DNA from: an uncultured Fodinibius sp.
Lineage (GTDB): Bacteria > Bacteroidota > Rhodothermia > Balneolales > Balneolaceae
Reading direction: 5' to 3'
DNA: 64,000 nt
Assembly (NCBI GenBank): GCA_913056235.1
Contig: CAJXMW010000001.1
Coordinates: 186,001 to 250,000 of the forward strand
Shown: piece by piece, positions 1 through 8,748 of the stretch
How the letters are laid out: each line of letters starts with the position of its first letter
How positions within the stretch are numbered: the first letter of the stretch is position 1
Made by a program: the position numbers and the translations under genes
Notes under the pieces: generated by a model
What the model saw: the letters and a program-made list of their open reading frames with translations, nothing else
Told to the model about the DNA's origin: nothing
Databases searched by the model: none

Positions 1-707
1 TGCTCCCGAACGCTGACCTCCCCTTCTAATCCATTGAGCAAAATACGAAGTGCTGTTGATTTATCGCCGGTCACCCATTCTGAATTTACCAATGGTGGAA
101 AAATGTCAGCAATACCCTGTCCCTCCCCGCCGTGACATGAGGCACAGTTTTGAACATATAATCGCTTTCCATTCAAGATCGATGGATTGCCCTGCGCGTT
201 AAACGGTACATCGGCAGCTTCATCCAATCCAGGAATACGATCTAAAATATTTGCATAGGCATCTACAATTTCTTTGTTCAGTTTAGCCAACAACGGATGA
301 TTACGGTCTCGGTGATAATTGCCAAGTTTCTGATGCATTCCTTTCATTTGGTGATACCATTCGCCCACCATGTGACTTTGGATATGCATCCGCAGCTTAT
401 CCGACACCATTTTTTTATCGCCCTGCTCGTTACGTGCCCGGTTTCGAGCAATCATCTGCTGATGATTATAATCCATCTGCTCATACATTTTTTGTAGATC
501 ACCATACAGCACTTGCACCTCTTGAGGCAGTGTATCAGCTTTGGCTTGATATTCCGAGATTAATGATTGGTACTTTTCTTGCATCCCCGAATATGCCGTT
601 TCGAACTGCCTGAGCTCACCACTGCTCATATAACGAGAATCATTCATCCCACAAGATATCAGTAGTATACACAGCAACGAGCCAATGATCACACGCATTC
701 GCAACAT
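1..707 (-). CDS. c-type cytochrome lipoprotein, truncated by the window edge
   Basis: Reading leftwards from ATG 707 gives an open frame that runs off the window. The N-terminus has a short hydrophobic segment ending in a lipobox (LLISCG), so this should be a lipoprotein exported to the periplasm. A helical, Gln/Met/His-rich stretch follows (about residues 25-150), then a single CASCH heme-c motif at residues 188-192 in a class I cytochrome c-like context (NCASCHGGEGQG). The distal Met ligand lies beyond the edge. A second in-frame ATG at 698 is an alternative start; a GAGG precedes the pair. It is divergent from the copper ATPase for cbb3 oxidase, so electron transfer to a terminal oxidase is a reasonable inference. 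The heme motif is seen directly; the exact partner is unknown. Confidence 0.8.
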   Translation of the reverse strand, partial: MLRMRVIIGSLLCILLISCGMNDSRYMSSGELRQFETAYSGMQEKYQSLISEYQAKADTLPQEVQVLYGDLQKMYEQMDYNHQQMIARNRARNEQGDKKMVSDKLRMHIQSHMVGEWYHQMKGMHQKLGNYHRDRNHPLLAKLNKEIVDAYANILDRIPGLDEAADVPFNAQGNPSILNGKRLYVQNCASCHGGEGQGIADIFPPLVNSEWVTGDKSTALRILLNGLEGEVSVRE

Positions 708-798
708 ATCCTCACTATTTTCCTCTTCAGATTATCATGCTGGTATAACATAGAACGTTTTTTACTATTCCTGAAGCCGTTCTTGTATATTTATTATT

Positions 799-810
799 TG
801 CAAATTTGCA
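799..810. promoter_or_regulatory. 12-bp perfect palindrome in the divergent promoter region
   Basis: TGCAAATTTGCA lies in the 231-bp gap between the divergent cytochrome and CcoI genes. A second inverted repeat, GAAGG-AA-CCTTC, lies at about 831-842. Either could be an operator, but no known regulator motif is recognised, so this rests on symmetry and position only. Confidence 0.25.
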
Positions 811-938
811 GTCAATATTGCTCAAAACGAAGGAACCTTCAAAACAGTTTAATGAGTGCGAACAGTAGCTGGTCTTTGCCAACTTTGACCATTTAATGGC
901 TCGATGAAAGAAATTCAGAATTTTGTTTTAACATTGTA

Positions 939-3287
939 ATGAGCAACGATAAATGCACGCTATGCGACCTTCCTACTCCCGATCCTCCCATCACTGATTC
1001 AGAAGTGGAGGGGCAGTTTTGCTGTACGGGATGCCTGCAGGTATATGATCTGCTGCAAGATTTGGATCCCGAACAGGCCGAGCAGGTTCGCCAGGAAACC
1101 ATTAGCCGACGCCGCCGGGAGTGGGAAGCGGAACAACCGCCCGATTCTTCTGAAGAAGCCTTCCTAAAGGTCGACGGTATGCACTGCGCGACCTGCGAAT
1201 CATTTATCGAATCACTATCGAGGCAACAGGAGGGCATTTACAAAAGCGAAGCCAGTTATGCTTCAGAGCTGGTTAAGATTTATTACGATCCCGACCGCTT
1301 GGATAAAAATGAACTTCCGAAGCTGATCAGCAAAATGGGCTACTCGGCCCACCAAATGGATAGCTACATTGGTGACGATGAATTTTTGACCAAGATCCGA
1401 CTGCTGATCGGCGGCTTTTGTACCATCATGGGGCTGATCGTCTATAGCCTCATCCTGTATCCGCTCTATATCACTGGACAGCAGATGCTACCTTTTGCAC
1501 CTGTTGTGCAATATTTTTGGATGGCCAATGTCTTTTTAATGACTTCGATCACCCTCTTTTTTACGGGATTCCCGATCCTGCGTGGCGCTTGGGTGTCGCT
1601 TTCTGTACTCAAGCCGAATATGGATCTGCTCGTCGCCATTGCCGCGGTCAGCGCCTACTTGTTCAGTACTATAGCCCTCTTTATGGGCGTCAATGAGATG
1701 TATTTTGACGTGACCATGGCCATTGTGATGGTGGTTTCGCTCGGTAATTTCTATGAAAGCCGCATCAAAAAGCAGAAAAACTCCCTGCTAAGCGAGCTGA
1801 TGGGCAAACGAATTCGGCAAGCACGTGTACAGCAAAACGGTCAATTTTCGACAGTAGAAATCGATGCACTGGAAGCCGGCGATCGGGTGGTGGTTAAAGC
1901 CGGTGAACGTATCCCTGTTGATGGGACCATTATTGACGGTCAGGGCGTGGTAAACGAGGCGCTGATTACCGGCGAATCGCTGCCCGTATCCAAACAGCCC
2001 GGCGATCGGGCCGTCAGCGGTACCATTCTTACCCAGAATGCCCTCACCATCGAAACCGACGAACATGTGCAAAGCACGCTGGAGAAGATGATCAACCTGA
2101 TGTGGGACATCCAGGCCAGCCGATCGGGCAAACAGCGCCTGGTCGATAAGATTGCCGCTTATTTTGTACCGAGCGTCTTGGTTTTGGGCATAATCACTTT
2201 TGCCTACCACTTTACGTTAGGTGGAGCAATATCTGAATCAATGCTTTCAGCACTGGCGGTGCTCATTGTCTCGTGTCCATGCGCGTTGGGACTGGCTACG
2301 CCCCTTGCCGTCGCCTCCGGACTGCGTGATGCGCTGCGGAACAACATTATTTTTAAGACGGGCGCCGTCTTTGAAGAACAAAGCGACACTGATATTCTAG
2401 CCTTCGACAAAACGGGTACCCTTACCACCGGCCAGATGCATCTGCTGGACGAAGGCGACCATGAACAAGCCCTACAGTATGCCAGCGCCATCGAACAGTA
2501 CTCCTCGCATCCTGTAGCCAACGCAATCGCTAATCAGTACAAACAAGAGATTGAAGTCACTAATTTCCAGAGCACTTCCAGAGGAGTTACGGGTCTTATC
2601 GATGGAACTGAAATTCGTGTAGGTCAACCTGAATGGCTTGAAGGAAAAGGGGCAGAAATTTCCAGCGATCAATGGTCTCAAATCAAACAAGCCCGACAAA
2701 ACGGACACGTGCCAACAGGGGTCGCCTGGGATGGAATCGTGCAGAGTATTCTTGTAGTGGGCGACCAAATTCGGGAGGAGGCCAAATCCTTTATCGCATC
2801 CCTAAAAGAACAGGGCAAAGAAATTGCCATCATCACCGGCGACAGTGAAGAAGCAGCTCGTCCCCTACAGGAAAAGCTTAAACCAGACTTCCTGTTTACC
2901 GGAGCTCGTCCAGAGTCGAAAACCGAGATCATCAATAATCTCAAAAAATTTGGCACCGTAGCTATGATTGGCGACGGTAGCAATGATGCTTTGGCTTTGG
3001 CCGATGCTGACCTTGGAATAGGCTTTGGAGATCTGACAGCTATCGCTGCTGAATCAGCCCAGATTGTCATCCCCGAAGATCGGCTGGAGAAAATAAGCAA
3101 AGCCTTTAATGCCATGGACCAAACCAAGCGTCGTATCCGGCAGAACCTTGGTTGGGCCTTCTTGTATAACCTTATTGCTATCCCTCTTGCTATAGCGGGA
3201 CTCATTAATCCGCTGTTTGCTGCCCTTGCCATGGCTGGCAGCAGCCTGCTCGTGGTTGCGAACTCGTCTCGGGAAATGGAGTTGTGA
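939..3287 (+). CDS. ccoI: CcoI/FixI-type copper-translocating P-type ATPase
   Basis: A 782-residue P1B-type ATPase. The N-terminus has a Cys-rich putative metal-binding domain (CTLC near residue 6, then FCCTGC), followed by an HMA domain with MHCATC (Cys83 and Cys86). Eight predicted membrane segments, an actuator TGES motif, the transmembrane CPC (446-448), the phosphorylated Asp490 in DKTGTLT and the GDGSNDALAL hinge are all present. The extra N-terminal Cys domain plus one HMA domain is the layout of CcoI/FixI, which feeds copper to the cbb3 oxidase CuB site, rather than of a detoxifying CopA. The downstream TauE/SafE-like gene and the divergent cytochrome c agree. The start is ATG 939, with only a weak Shine-Dalgarno sequence. 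Confidence is high for Cu ATPase and good for the CcoI role. Confidence 0.9.
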   Translation: MSNDKCTLCDLPTPDPPITDSEVEGQFCCTGCLQVYDLLQDLDPEQAEQVRQETISRRRREWEAEQPPDSSEEAFLKVDGMHCATCESFIESLSRQQEGIYKSEASYASELVKIYYDPDRLDKNELPKLISKMGYSAHQMDSYIGDDEFLTKIRLLIGGFCTIMGLIVYSLILYPLYITGQQMLPFAPVVQYFWMANVFLMTSITLFFTGFPILRGAWVSLSVLKPNMDLLVAIAAVSAYLFSTIALFMGVNEMYFDVTMAIVMVVSLGNFYESRIKKQKNSLLSELMGKRIRQARVQQNGQFSTVEIDALEAGDRVVVKAGERIPVDGTIIDGQGVVNEALITGESLPVSKQPGDRAVSGTILTQNALTIETDEHVQSTLEKMINLMWDIQASRSGKQRLVDKIAAYFVPSVLVLGIITFAYHFTLGGAISESMLSALAVLIVSCPCALGLATPLAVASGLRDALRNNIIFKTGAVFEEQSDTDILAFDKTGTLTTGQMHLLDEGDHEQALQYASAIEQYSSHPVANAIANQYKQEIEVTNFQSTSRGVTGLIDGTEIRVGQPEWLEGKGAEISSDQWSQIKQARQNGHVPTGVAWDGIVQSILVVGDQIREEAKSFIASLKEQGKEIAIITGDSEEAARPLQEKLKPDFLFTGARPESKTEIINNLKKFGTVAMIGDGSNDALALADADLGIGFGDLTAIAAESAQIVIPEDRLEKISKAFNAMDQTKRRIRQNLGWAFLYNLIAIPLAIAGLINPLFAALAMAGSSLLVVANSSREMEL

Positions 3288-3425
3288 TCCCCCAACGACT
3301 AGAGGAATAAAGTCGTTGATCTATTTTGTGTATGACAGGGTGTGGCGGTCTAGCAGCTCGTTCTATATTTTCAAAAGCTACACTCCCTCATAGCCGTACA
3401 CTCGGATGAAATATTGCAACAAACC

Positions 3426-3518
3426 TGTCAGCGTGAGGAACTGAATTACGATCTTGTGACTGTGACAGCGCATACATGCACAAAAACGCGGACAGATCCA
3501 GACACAGGATGCTGTCAG
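3426..3518. repeat. Intergenic dispersed repeat, copy 1
   Basis: This element begins TGTCAGCGTGAG, continues with CGATCTT and TGACAGCG, and ends GGATGCTGTCAG. The same blocks in the same order occur at 58882-58956. The inner TGACAGC and the terminal GCTGTCA are reverse complements, so the element can fold on itself. It occupies most of the gap between ccoI and the next gene, where no coding sequence is seen. It looks like a degenerate member of the short extragenic palindromic families of Bacteroidota-type genomes. Confidence 0.55.
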
Positions 3519-3605
3519 TTTTTTATATCCATCCCTTTCTACCCCCAGCGGATTTGTCTATTTTCCAAACTATTATAACAACATGAGCACCAAAATAATA
3601 ACCAT

Positions 3606-4277
3606 ATGGATTGGGCATTAGCCGGCGTTATATTTGGATTTTTAGGCAGCTTTCACTGCGTGGGCATGTGCGGTCCACTGGCACTAGCTTTGCCGGGTGC
3701 CAACCAAGACACTTTTTCACTGGTACTATCACGCCTGCTCTATAATTTTGGGCGCGTAATCACCTACTCCACGCTGGGCGTGGCCGTGGGTTTGCTCAGC
3801 CAGATGGTAGCCATCAGCGGTTTTCAGCAGGTGCTGTCGATAAGCGTTGGTGTGCTCCTGCTACTTGGACTTACGGTATCGGCATTTCGTCAAAAAATTA
3901 ACGAGTGGAAATCCTACCCCTCTAAGTTCATGAAAAAGGCTACCGCTCCCATCAAATCACTATTCAAAAAAGGCACAATGGGATCGCTGTTCCTGATTGG
4001 ATTGCTGAATGGACTTCTTCCCTGTGGATTTGTCTACATGGCCCTGGCAACAGCCCTGACGACCGGCACTGTATTTGGCAGCTTGTTTTTTATGGCGGGA
4101 TTTGGACTTGGCACTATTCCGGCAATGTTGACCGTAAGCTTGGCCAGCGGACTCATTTCCGTTTCACTACGGCGGCGACTCAAGAATTTTTCGCCCTACT
4201 TTATTGCTGTGGTTGGTATTCTGCTCATCCTGCGAGGACTCGACCTGGCCATCCCATTTATCAGTCCACAATTGTAA
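3606..4277 (+). CDS. Sulfite exporter TauE/SafE family (DsbD/UreH-like) membrane protein
   Basis: A 223-residue polytopic membrane protein with about six hydrophobic segments. It opens with the signature SFHCVGMCGPLALALPG (about residues 14-32), and a second half-motif, LNGLLPCGFVYMAL, lies in the middle. Duplicated GxxxxxxCG(M/F) motifs of this type characterise the DsbD_2/'sulfite exporter TauE/SafE' proteins that follow ccoI/ccoS in cbb3 oxidase assembly loci; the Cys and Met residues may handle copper. It is downstream of ccoI but separated by 318 bp containing a repeat, so co-transcription is uncertain. The name is conventional; actual sulfite transport is not implied. An acidic Asp replaces the usual positively charged end just before the C-terminus, of no known meaning. 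Confidence 0.8.
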   Translation: MDWALAGVIFGFLGSFHCVGMCGPLALALPGANQDTFSLVLSRLLYNFGRVITYSTLGVAVGLLSQMVAISGFQQVLSISVGVLLLLGLTVSAFRQKINEWKSYPSKFMKKATAPIKSLFKKGTMGSLFLIGLLNGLLPCGFVYMALATALTTGTVFGSLFFMAGFGLGTIPAMLTVSLASGLISVSLRRRLKNFSPYFIAVVGILLILRGLDLAIPFISPQL

Positions 4278-4280
4278 TCT

Positions 4281-4670
4281 CTATTCCCACATACCTGTCG
4301 GCACAATTTCCAGCAGATGTCCGTCAGGATCCCGAAAATAAAACGACTCAACATTTTTATTCCATTGCTGCTCGTATTCAATCGCAATATTACTAGATCG
4401 AATATTCTCTTTTACTTCCATATACTTTTCTTTTGGCACCTCAAAAGCGATGTGCATATTGCCCTTTCCAAAATGAGGAGGCAAACTCTCATCTCCCTTG
4501 GTAGCTTCGGCGATAAAACACAATAGAACCGAAGATCCCGCGCGAAAGAATACATGTCGTCCCTCAACTTTGGAGATCACTTCCAGCTGCAGTTGTTGGC
4601 TGTAAAACGCCTCCGTCCTATCTAAGTCCTCTATATAAAGAGCTGTTTCTTTAATCTGTGTAATATCCAT
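4281..4670 (-). CDS. VOC (glyoxalase/bleomycin-resistance) family protein
   Basis: 129 residues, a single vicinal-oxygen-chelate module of two beta-alpha-beta-beta-beta units. The first unit begins ALYIEDLDRTEAFYSQQL and the second includes HIAFEVPKEKY. The C-terminal FRDPDGHLLEIV is the classic VOC ending, whose Glu is normally a metal ligand; the His of HIAF is another likely ligand. Such proteins act as dioxygenases, isomerases or thiol transferases on small electrophiles. The stop is only 3 bp from the convergent TauE/SafE gene. Substrate cannot be deduced. Confidence 0.85.
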   Translation of the reverse strand: MDITQIKETALYIEDLDRTEAFYSQQLQLEVISKVEGRHVFFRAGSSVLLCFIAEATKGDESLPPHFGKGNMHIAFEVPKEKYMEVKENIRSSNIAIEYEQQWNKNVESFYFRDPDGHLLEIVPTGMWE

Positions 4671-4772
4671 ATATCCTTTGTAATTAAATTAGCAGGCCAA
4701 TACATGGTTGAAGAGTTATAGAAGTAATCCCATGTTATATTCAATATAAATCCTGAAACCGAAATCCAAGCC

Positions 4773-5135
4773 ATGAAATTCTTAATCGCAAAGTATGCTA
4801 TTACGGCATTAATTATTGTTATCGTCTCGGAAGTAGCCAAACGCCTTGATCGGCTCGGAGCACTGCTGGCCTCGCTGCCTATTGTAACCATCATGGTGAT
4901 GATTTGGCTGTACCTGGAAGGTCAGGGAGATACCAAAATTGCTAACCATGCTTTTTATACGTTTTGGTATGTGCTGCCCACACTTCCCATGTTCCTTGCT
5001 ATGCCTGTCCTGCTAAATAAAGGATTTACGTTCTGGTGGTCACTGCTTATCTGTGTGGGCATCACCGTTATTTGTTTTGTTATTACTGCTTTGGCGGCCA
5101 AACAGTTTGAAGTAACGCTCATCCCTAATATTTAA
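4773..5135 (+). CDS. DUF3147 family membrane protein
   Basis: 120 residues with four hydrophobic helices. The motif ITALIIVIVSEVAKRLDRLGALLASLPIV is shortened here to its key part, SEVAKRLDRLGALLASLP (about residues 20-37), a pattern found in DUF3147 proteins. No catalytic residues are visible and the function is unknown. It stands alone between a leftward VOC gene and the leftward BNR-repeat gene. An inverted repeat (TTCCTAT/ATAGGAA, about 5184-5207) follows it but lacks a T-run. Confidence 0.75.
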   Translation: MKFLIAKYAITALIIVIVSEVAKRLDRLGALLASLPIVTIMVMIWLYLEGQGDTKIANHAFYTFWYVLPTLPMFLAMPVLLNKGFTFWWSLLICVGITVICFVITALAAKQFEVTLIPNI

Positions 5136-5281
5136 ATTCAATATCACCCCGAAAAAGTAAACCATCCAATAACCGTTTCCAGGATTCCTATCGATCCACG
5201 AATAGGAACAACATAAGGTTTTAGCCACTTCCTCATCGATTTCAAAGGAATTGGTAAGTTCGACTATAAAATTGTGAGTAA

Positions 5282-5314
5282 ATAAAAAAAAGGGAGCACC
5301 TTTCGATGCTCCCT
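5282..5314 (-). terminator. Intrinsic terminator of the BNR-repeat gene
   Basis: On the minus strand the sequence reads GGGAGCA - loop - TGCTCCC followed by eight Ts, about 25 bp past the stop at 5337. It is a textbook rho-independent terminator for the leftward gene. Confidence 0.85.
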
Positions 5315-5336
5315 GTAGTTAATAGGTTATTTTAAC

Positions 5337-8300
5337 TTACTCTTCAATCGGTGGTGCGTCGGTTGCTTCGAGTGCCTGTTTGAGTTCAGGCATTACGTTT
5401 TCAACAAACTGATCCAGATCTTGCTGAATCTTGTCCAGCTCGCGCATACCAACCTTCACCGTCTTTACATGCATTGGTGTAGGCCCATATGTTGATGACA
5501 AGGCATTATATCCTATATACAACCGTGAGCTCGGGGTCGGCTTTTGGGTGCGCTCACCAATCTCTTGCTTGGCTTCACTACCCTCCATTTCTTCCTTGAG
5601 ATTAAGCAGCTGAATTCGCGCTTCGTGCAGATCTCTGACCAGTGTGGTATCTTCTTTCGAGGCTCTGGACAGTGCCTTCTGCATCGCCTTCACGTGGCCA
5701 ATCTGCTTATCAAGCTTGTTAGAGGTTTTCGTCAATTCCTGCTGGAAGCCTTCCATATCTTCGCGGAACTCCGCAATCGTCTTATTAGAAGCGCGCTCCA
5801 GCGTACCTTCACGCAGTGGCTTCACCTCAAATTCCATCGGCTCCGAAAGTTGTGTAACTTTACCGAGCACCTTTTTGGAAAGTGTAGCCGTATAGGTACC
5901 AGGCATAGCCATGAAGCCACCGGGACTATAACCGCGCTCTTCAAGCTCCACTACATTTTTGGATGGATATTCCAGATCCCAGTTCACGCGATGAAAACCG
6001 GCCGAAGTTGGTCCTTCAACCTTACGGACGATATTTCCGTCCATATCCCGGATCGTAAGAATCACCTTTGGACCTTCCTGCCGTTTCTCAGCCTCAAGCT
6101 GATTCCAGCCAGGGAAAGGCACATCCTCATCATCACCCAATTGGGCTTCCTTCTCTTTACGCTGCTGTTCCAGCGACTTCAAACCGTCTTTCAGGTAATA
6201 GGTAAACACTGCTCCAAAAGGCGGATTTTCTGCCGAGTAGAAGTTGGCACCTTGGTATTCAACCTCCTCATCAGGTTGATACCAATACGCATCACGCGCC
6301 TGGAATAGCTTGGCATCCTGATTCAGCATCTGTGAATCAACGTGACGCAATGGTGCGTAGTTATCGAGGATGAAAACACCGCGTCCAAACGAACCGGCAA
6401 CGAGGTCATCCTTCTGACGCTGGATGACAATATCTCGTAGCGGAATGGTAGGCATTCCGCCATCCAGTTTCATCCACTCTTCGCCACCGTCGACCGTAAA
6501 GAAAACACCGAATTCGGTACCGGTAAACATCAGGTCTTTGTTGACATCATCTTGTACGAGTCGCCAAACGACGTGATCGTCAGGAAGACCCTCGCTAATA
6601 TGCTCCCATGATTCTCCGCGGTCGGTGCTTTTCAGGATGTACGGACTCATGTCGCCATACTTGTGATTATCCAGCACAGCATAGACCGTATTCGCATCAA
6701 AAAGGTCCGCTTTAATATCATTTACGAACGCCGTTTCGGGTACGCCATCAATATCACCAAGAACCACTTTTCGCCAGCTTTCACCGCCGTTTTCAGTAAC
6801 CTGTATGAGACCGTCATCTGTACCGGCATAAATCAGGCCTTCCTGTTTGGGGGATTCGGCAAGCGACGTAATAGTATTGTAATCTGACATGGCGTTCACA
6901 TCCCAGGCGTTATCCCAGCTTTGCTGCTTGCCCATGATATCAAATGTAATCCGTTCCTCATCACCTTTGGTGAGATCACCGGATATGGCGGTCCAGCTGT
7001 TTCCACGATTCTCCGAGATCCACACTTTGTGCGATGCAACCAGCAGTTTTGTAGGATTATGTGGACTTATCTCGACCGGGGAATCCCAGTTGAATCGTTG
7101 GTAGCTTTCGCCTTCCCCCGACTGTGGCTGAATCAACACTGCGTCGCCGGTGCGTTTATCTACACGATGCAGTACGCCCTGTTGGTACTCCCCGTAAAAA
7201 ATATTGGGATTCCCGGGCTCGGTCGCCGTATCGTGTCCGTCGGCACCCAACGTTTTCTTCCAGTCGCGATTGGTAATACCGTTTTCATTATCCGTTCGCG
7301 AGGGGCCCATCTGTGAACCGTTATCCTGCGTGCCGCCATAGACATTGTAGAACGGCTCAGCATCATCCACAGCAATCTTGTGGAACTGAGTAATAGGCAT
7401 ATTGTTGACGATAGTCCAAGTTTCCGCCAAATCATTACTCTCATAGAGTCCACCATCAGAACCCATTAGCAAGTAATCCGGGTCATCCTCTTTAAAAGCC
7501 AGTGCGTGATTATCCGAATGCTTTTTGTCTTCATTTAATATTCGGAAGTCCTTTCCGTGATTATCCGATACATGGGTTCGCACGTCCATCAAGTAAATTG
7601 TTCCAAAGTGATGGGGGGAAGCATACAGTTCTTGGTAGTAATGCGGGCCCGTTCCACCAGAGACGGTGTTAGACATTTTTTCCCAAGATTCGCCTCGGTC
7701 ATCAGACTTATAAACCCCACCGTTGGTGCGATCAAGTTCTATCGCAGCATATAGGATATCGGGTTTTTGTGGAGATATATCCATCCCGATTTTACCCAGG
7801 TTAGAACCGGGAATACCGTTTTCTAATTCTTTCCAGGTTTCTCCCCCATCGGTACTTTTGTGGATGCCGGAGCCGGGACCTCCACCAAGGTAGATAGGCA
7901 CAATACGTTGACGCTGCCAGGTGGCCGCATACATTCTGTCCGGATTTCGAGGATCAACTTCAATATCTGTCACCCCGGTCCATTGATTACCGCCCAGCTT
8001 TTTATCCCAAGTCTGACCGCCATCTGTAGACTTATATAAGCCGCGCTGACCACCGCCTTCCCACAACTGTCCCTGGGCTGCCACCCAGATCACATCTGAA
8101 TTTTCGGGATGGACAATAATCCGAGAAATATGCTCCGACTCCTTGAGTCCCATATTTTCCCAGGTCTTGCCCGCATCAGTGCTTTTGTAGATACCATCGC
8201 CGTAACCAACATGTCGGCCGCCCACATTTTCGCCTGTGCCAACCCAAATGGTGCTGGGCTTGTTGGGATCTATAGAAACACTGCCGATAGAATAGGAAGA

Positions 8301-8573
8301 CTGGTTATCAAAAATAGGCTTCCAAGTAACGCCGTCATTGGTAGTCTTCCAGACACCACCCGAACCGACCGCCACATACCATGTTTTTTGATCATCTGGA
8401 TGAATAGCAATATCCGCAATTCGTCCCGAAAACAGGGCCGGACCAATATTTCTAAATTCAATTCCGCTGTAATCTGCTTCCGAAACTGTTTTAGTTTCAT
8501 CCTGAGCTGCTAATGGCATACTGCCCAATGCAAAAAGGATGAGTAACAACAAAGAGGTGAGTTTTGTTTTCAT
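5337..8573 (-). CDS. Secreted BNR/Asp-box repeat (sortilin/VPS10-like) beta-propeller protein
   Basis: 1078 residues with a clear signal peptide (about residues 1-23, ending PLAAQ). At least eight Asp-box turns of the type SxDxGxTW are visible: KTTNDGVTW, KSTDAGKTW, KSTDGGQTW, KSTDGGETW, KSDDRGESW, VTENGGESW, KSTDRGESW and FTVDGGEEW. They indicate one or two beta-propellers like the 'WD40/YVTN/BNR-like glycosyl hydrolase' proteins abundant in marine Bacteroidota and Balneolota. The C-terminal 250 residues hold a beta-sandwich-like segment and a Lys/Glu-rich coiled coil (about 960-1020). No sialidase catalytic residues are identifiable, so hydrolase activity should not be assumed; glycan or protein binding or processing is equally possible. 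It is a single-gene unit with its own terminator. Confidence 0.88.
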   Translation of the reverse strand: MKTKLTSLLLLILFALGSMPLAAQDETKTVSEADYSGIEFRNIGPALFSGRIADIAIHPDDQKTWYVAVGSGGVWKTTNDGVTWKPIFDNQSSYSIGSVSIDPNKPSTIWVGTGENVGGRHVGYGDGIYKSTDAGKTWENMGLKESEHISRIIVHPENSDVIWVAAQGQLWEGGGQRGLYKSTDGGQTWDKKLGGNQWTGVTDIEVDPRNPDRMYAATWQRQRIVPIYLGGGPGSGIHKSTDGGETWKELENGIPGSNLGKIGMDISPQKPDILYAAIELDRTNGGVYKSDDRGESWEKMSNTVSGGTGPHYYQELYASPHHFGTIYLMDVRTHVSDNHGKDFRILNEDKKHSDNHALAFKEDDPDYLLMGSDGGLYESNDLAETWTIVNNMPITQFHKIAVDDAEPFYNVYGGTQDNGSQMGPSRTDNENGITNRDWKKTLGADGHDTATEPGNPNIFYGEYQQGVLHRVDKRTGDAVLIQPQSGEGESYQRFNWDSPVEISPHNPTKLLVASHKVWISENRGNSWTAISGDLTKGDEERITFDIMGKQQSWDNAWDVNAMSDYNTITSLAESPKQEGLIYAGTDDGLIQVTENGGESWRKVVLGDIDGVPETAFVNDIKADLFDANTVYAVLDNHKYGDMSPYILKSTDRGESWEHISEGLPDDHVVWRLVQDDVNKDLMFTGTEFGVFFTVDGGEEWMKLDGGMPTIPLRDIVIQRQKDDLVAGSFGRGVFILDNYAPLRHVDSQMLNQDAKLFQARDAYWYQPDEEVEYQGANFYSAENPPFGAVFTYYLKDGLKSLEQQRKEKEAQLGDDEDVPFPGWNQLEAEKRQEGPKVILTIRDMDGNIVRKVEGPTSAGFHRVNWDLEYPSKNVVELEERGYSPGGFMAMPGTYTATLSKKVLGKVTQLSEPMEFEVKPLREGTLERASNKTIAEFREDMEGFQQELTKTSNKLDKQIGHVKAMQKALSRASKEDTTLVRDLHEARIQLLNLKEEMEGSEAKQEIGERTQKPTPSSRLYIGYNALSSTYGPTPMHVKTVKVGMRELDKIQQDLDQFVENVMPELKQALEATDAPPIEE

Positions 8574-8672
8574 ACTGATGGAGTTGGTTGGAAAAAAGTT
8601 ATTAATATACCATAAGTATTTTGCAGCAACGTCACCAACAGCTTTACAGAATTTAATGCCTCAATATCCAGC

Positions 8673-8702
8673 AAAATAAAAAGCCTCCCCGCTAAGGGAG
8701 GC
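8673..8702 (-). terminator. Intrinsic terminator of the TonB receptor operon
   Basis: On the minus strand: GCCTCCC, a six-base loop, GGGAGGC, then TTTTTATTTT. It lies about 47 bp beyond the TonB-dependent receptor stop. Confidence 0.85.
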
Positions 8703-8748
8703 AAAGTTCACTAAATAACCTATCAACTTTGGCAGATTCGTATCACTG

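Noticed and set aside
297-497. 66-residue plus-strand frame at the left end
   Set aside because: It overlaps the cytochrome lipoprotein read on the other strand, which has a lipobox and CASCH motif.
5544-6308. 254-residue plus-strand open frame inside the BNR-repeat gene
   Set aside because: It is the complement of a well-supported secreted protein and shows no domain or start signal of its own.
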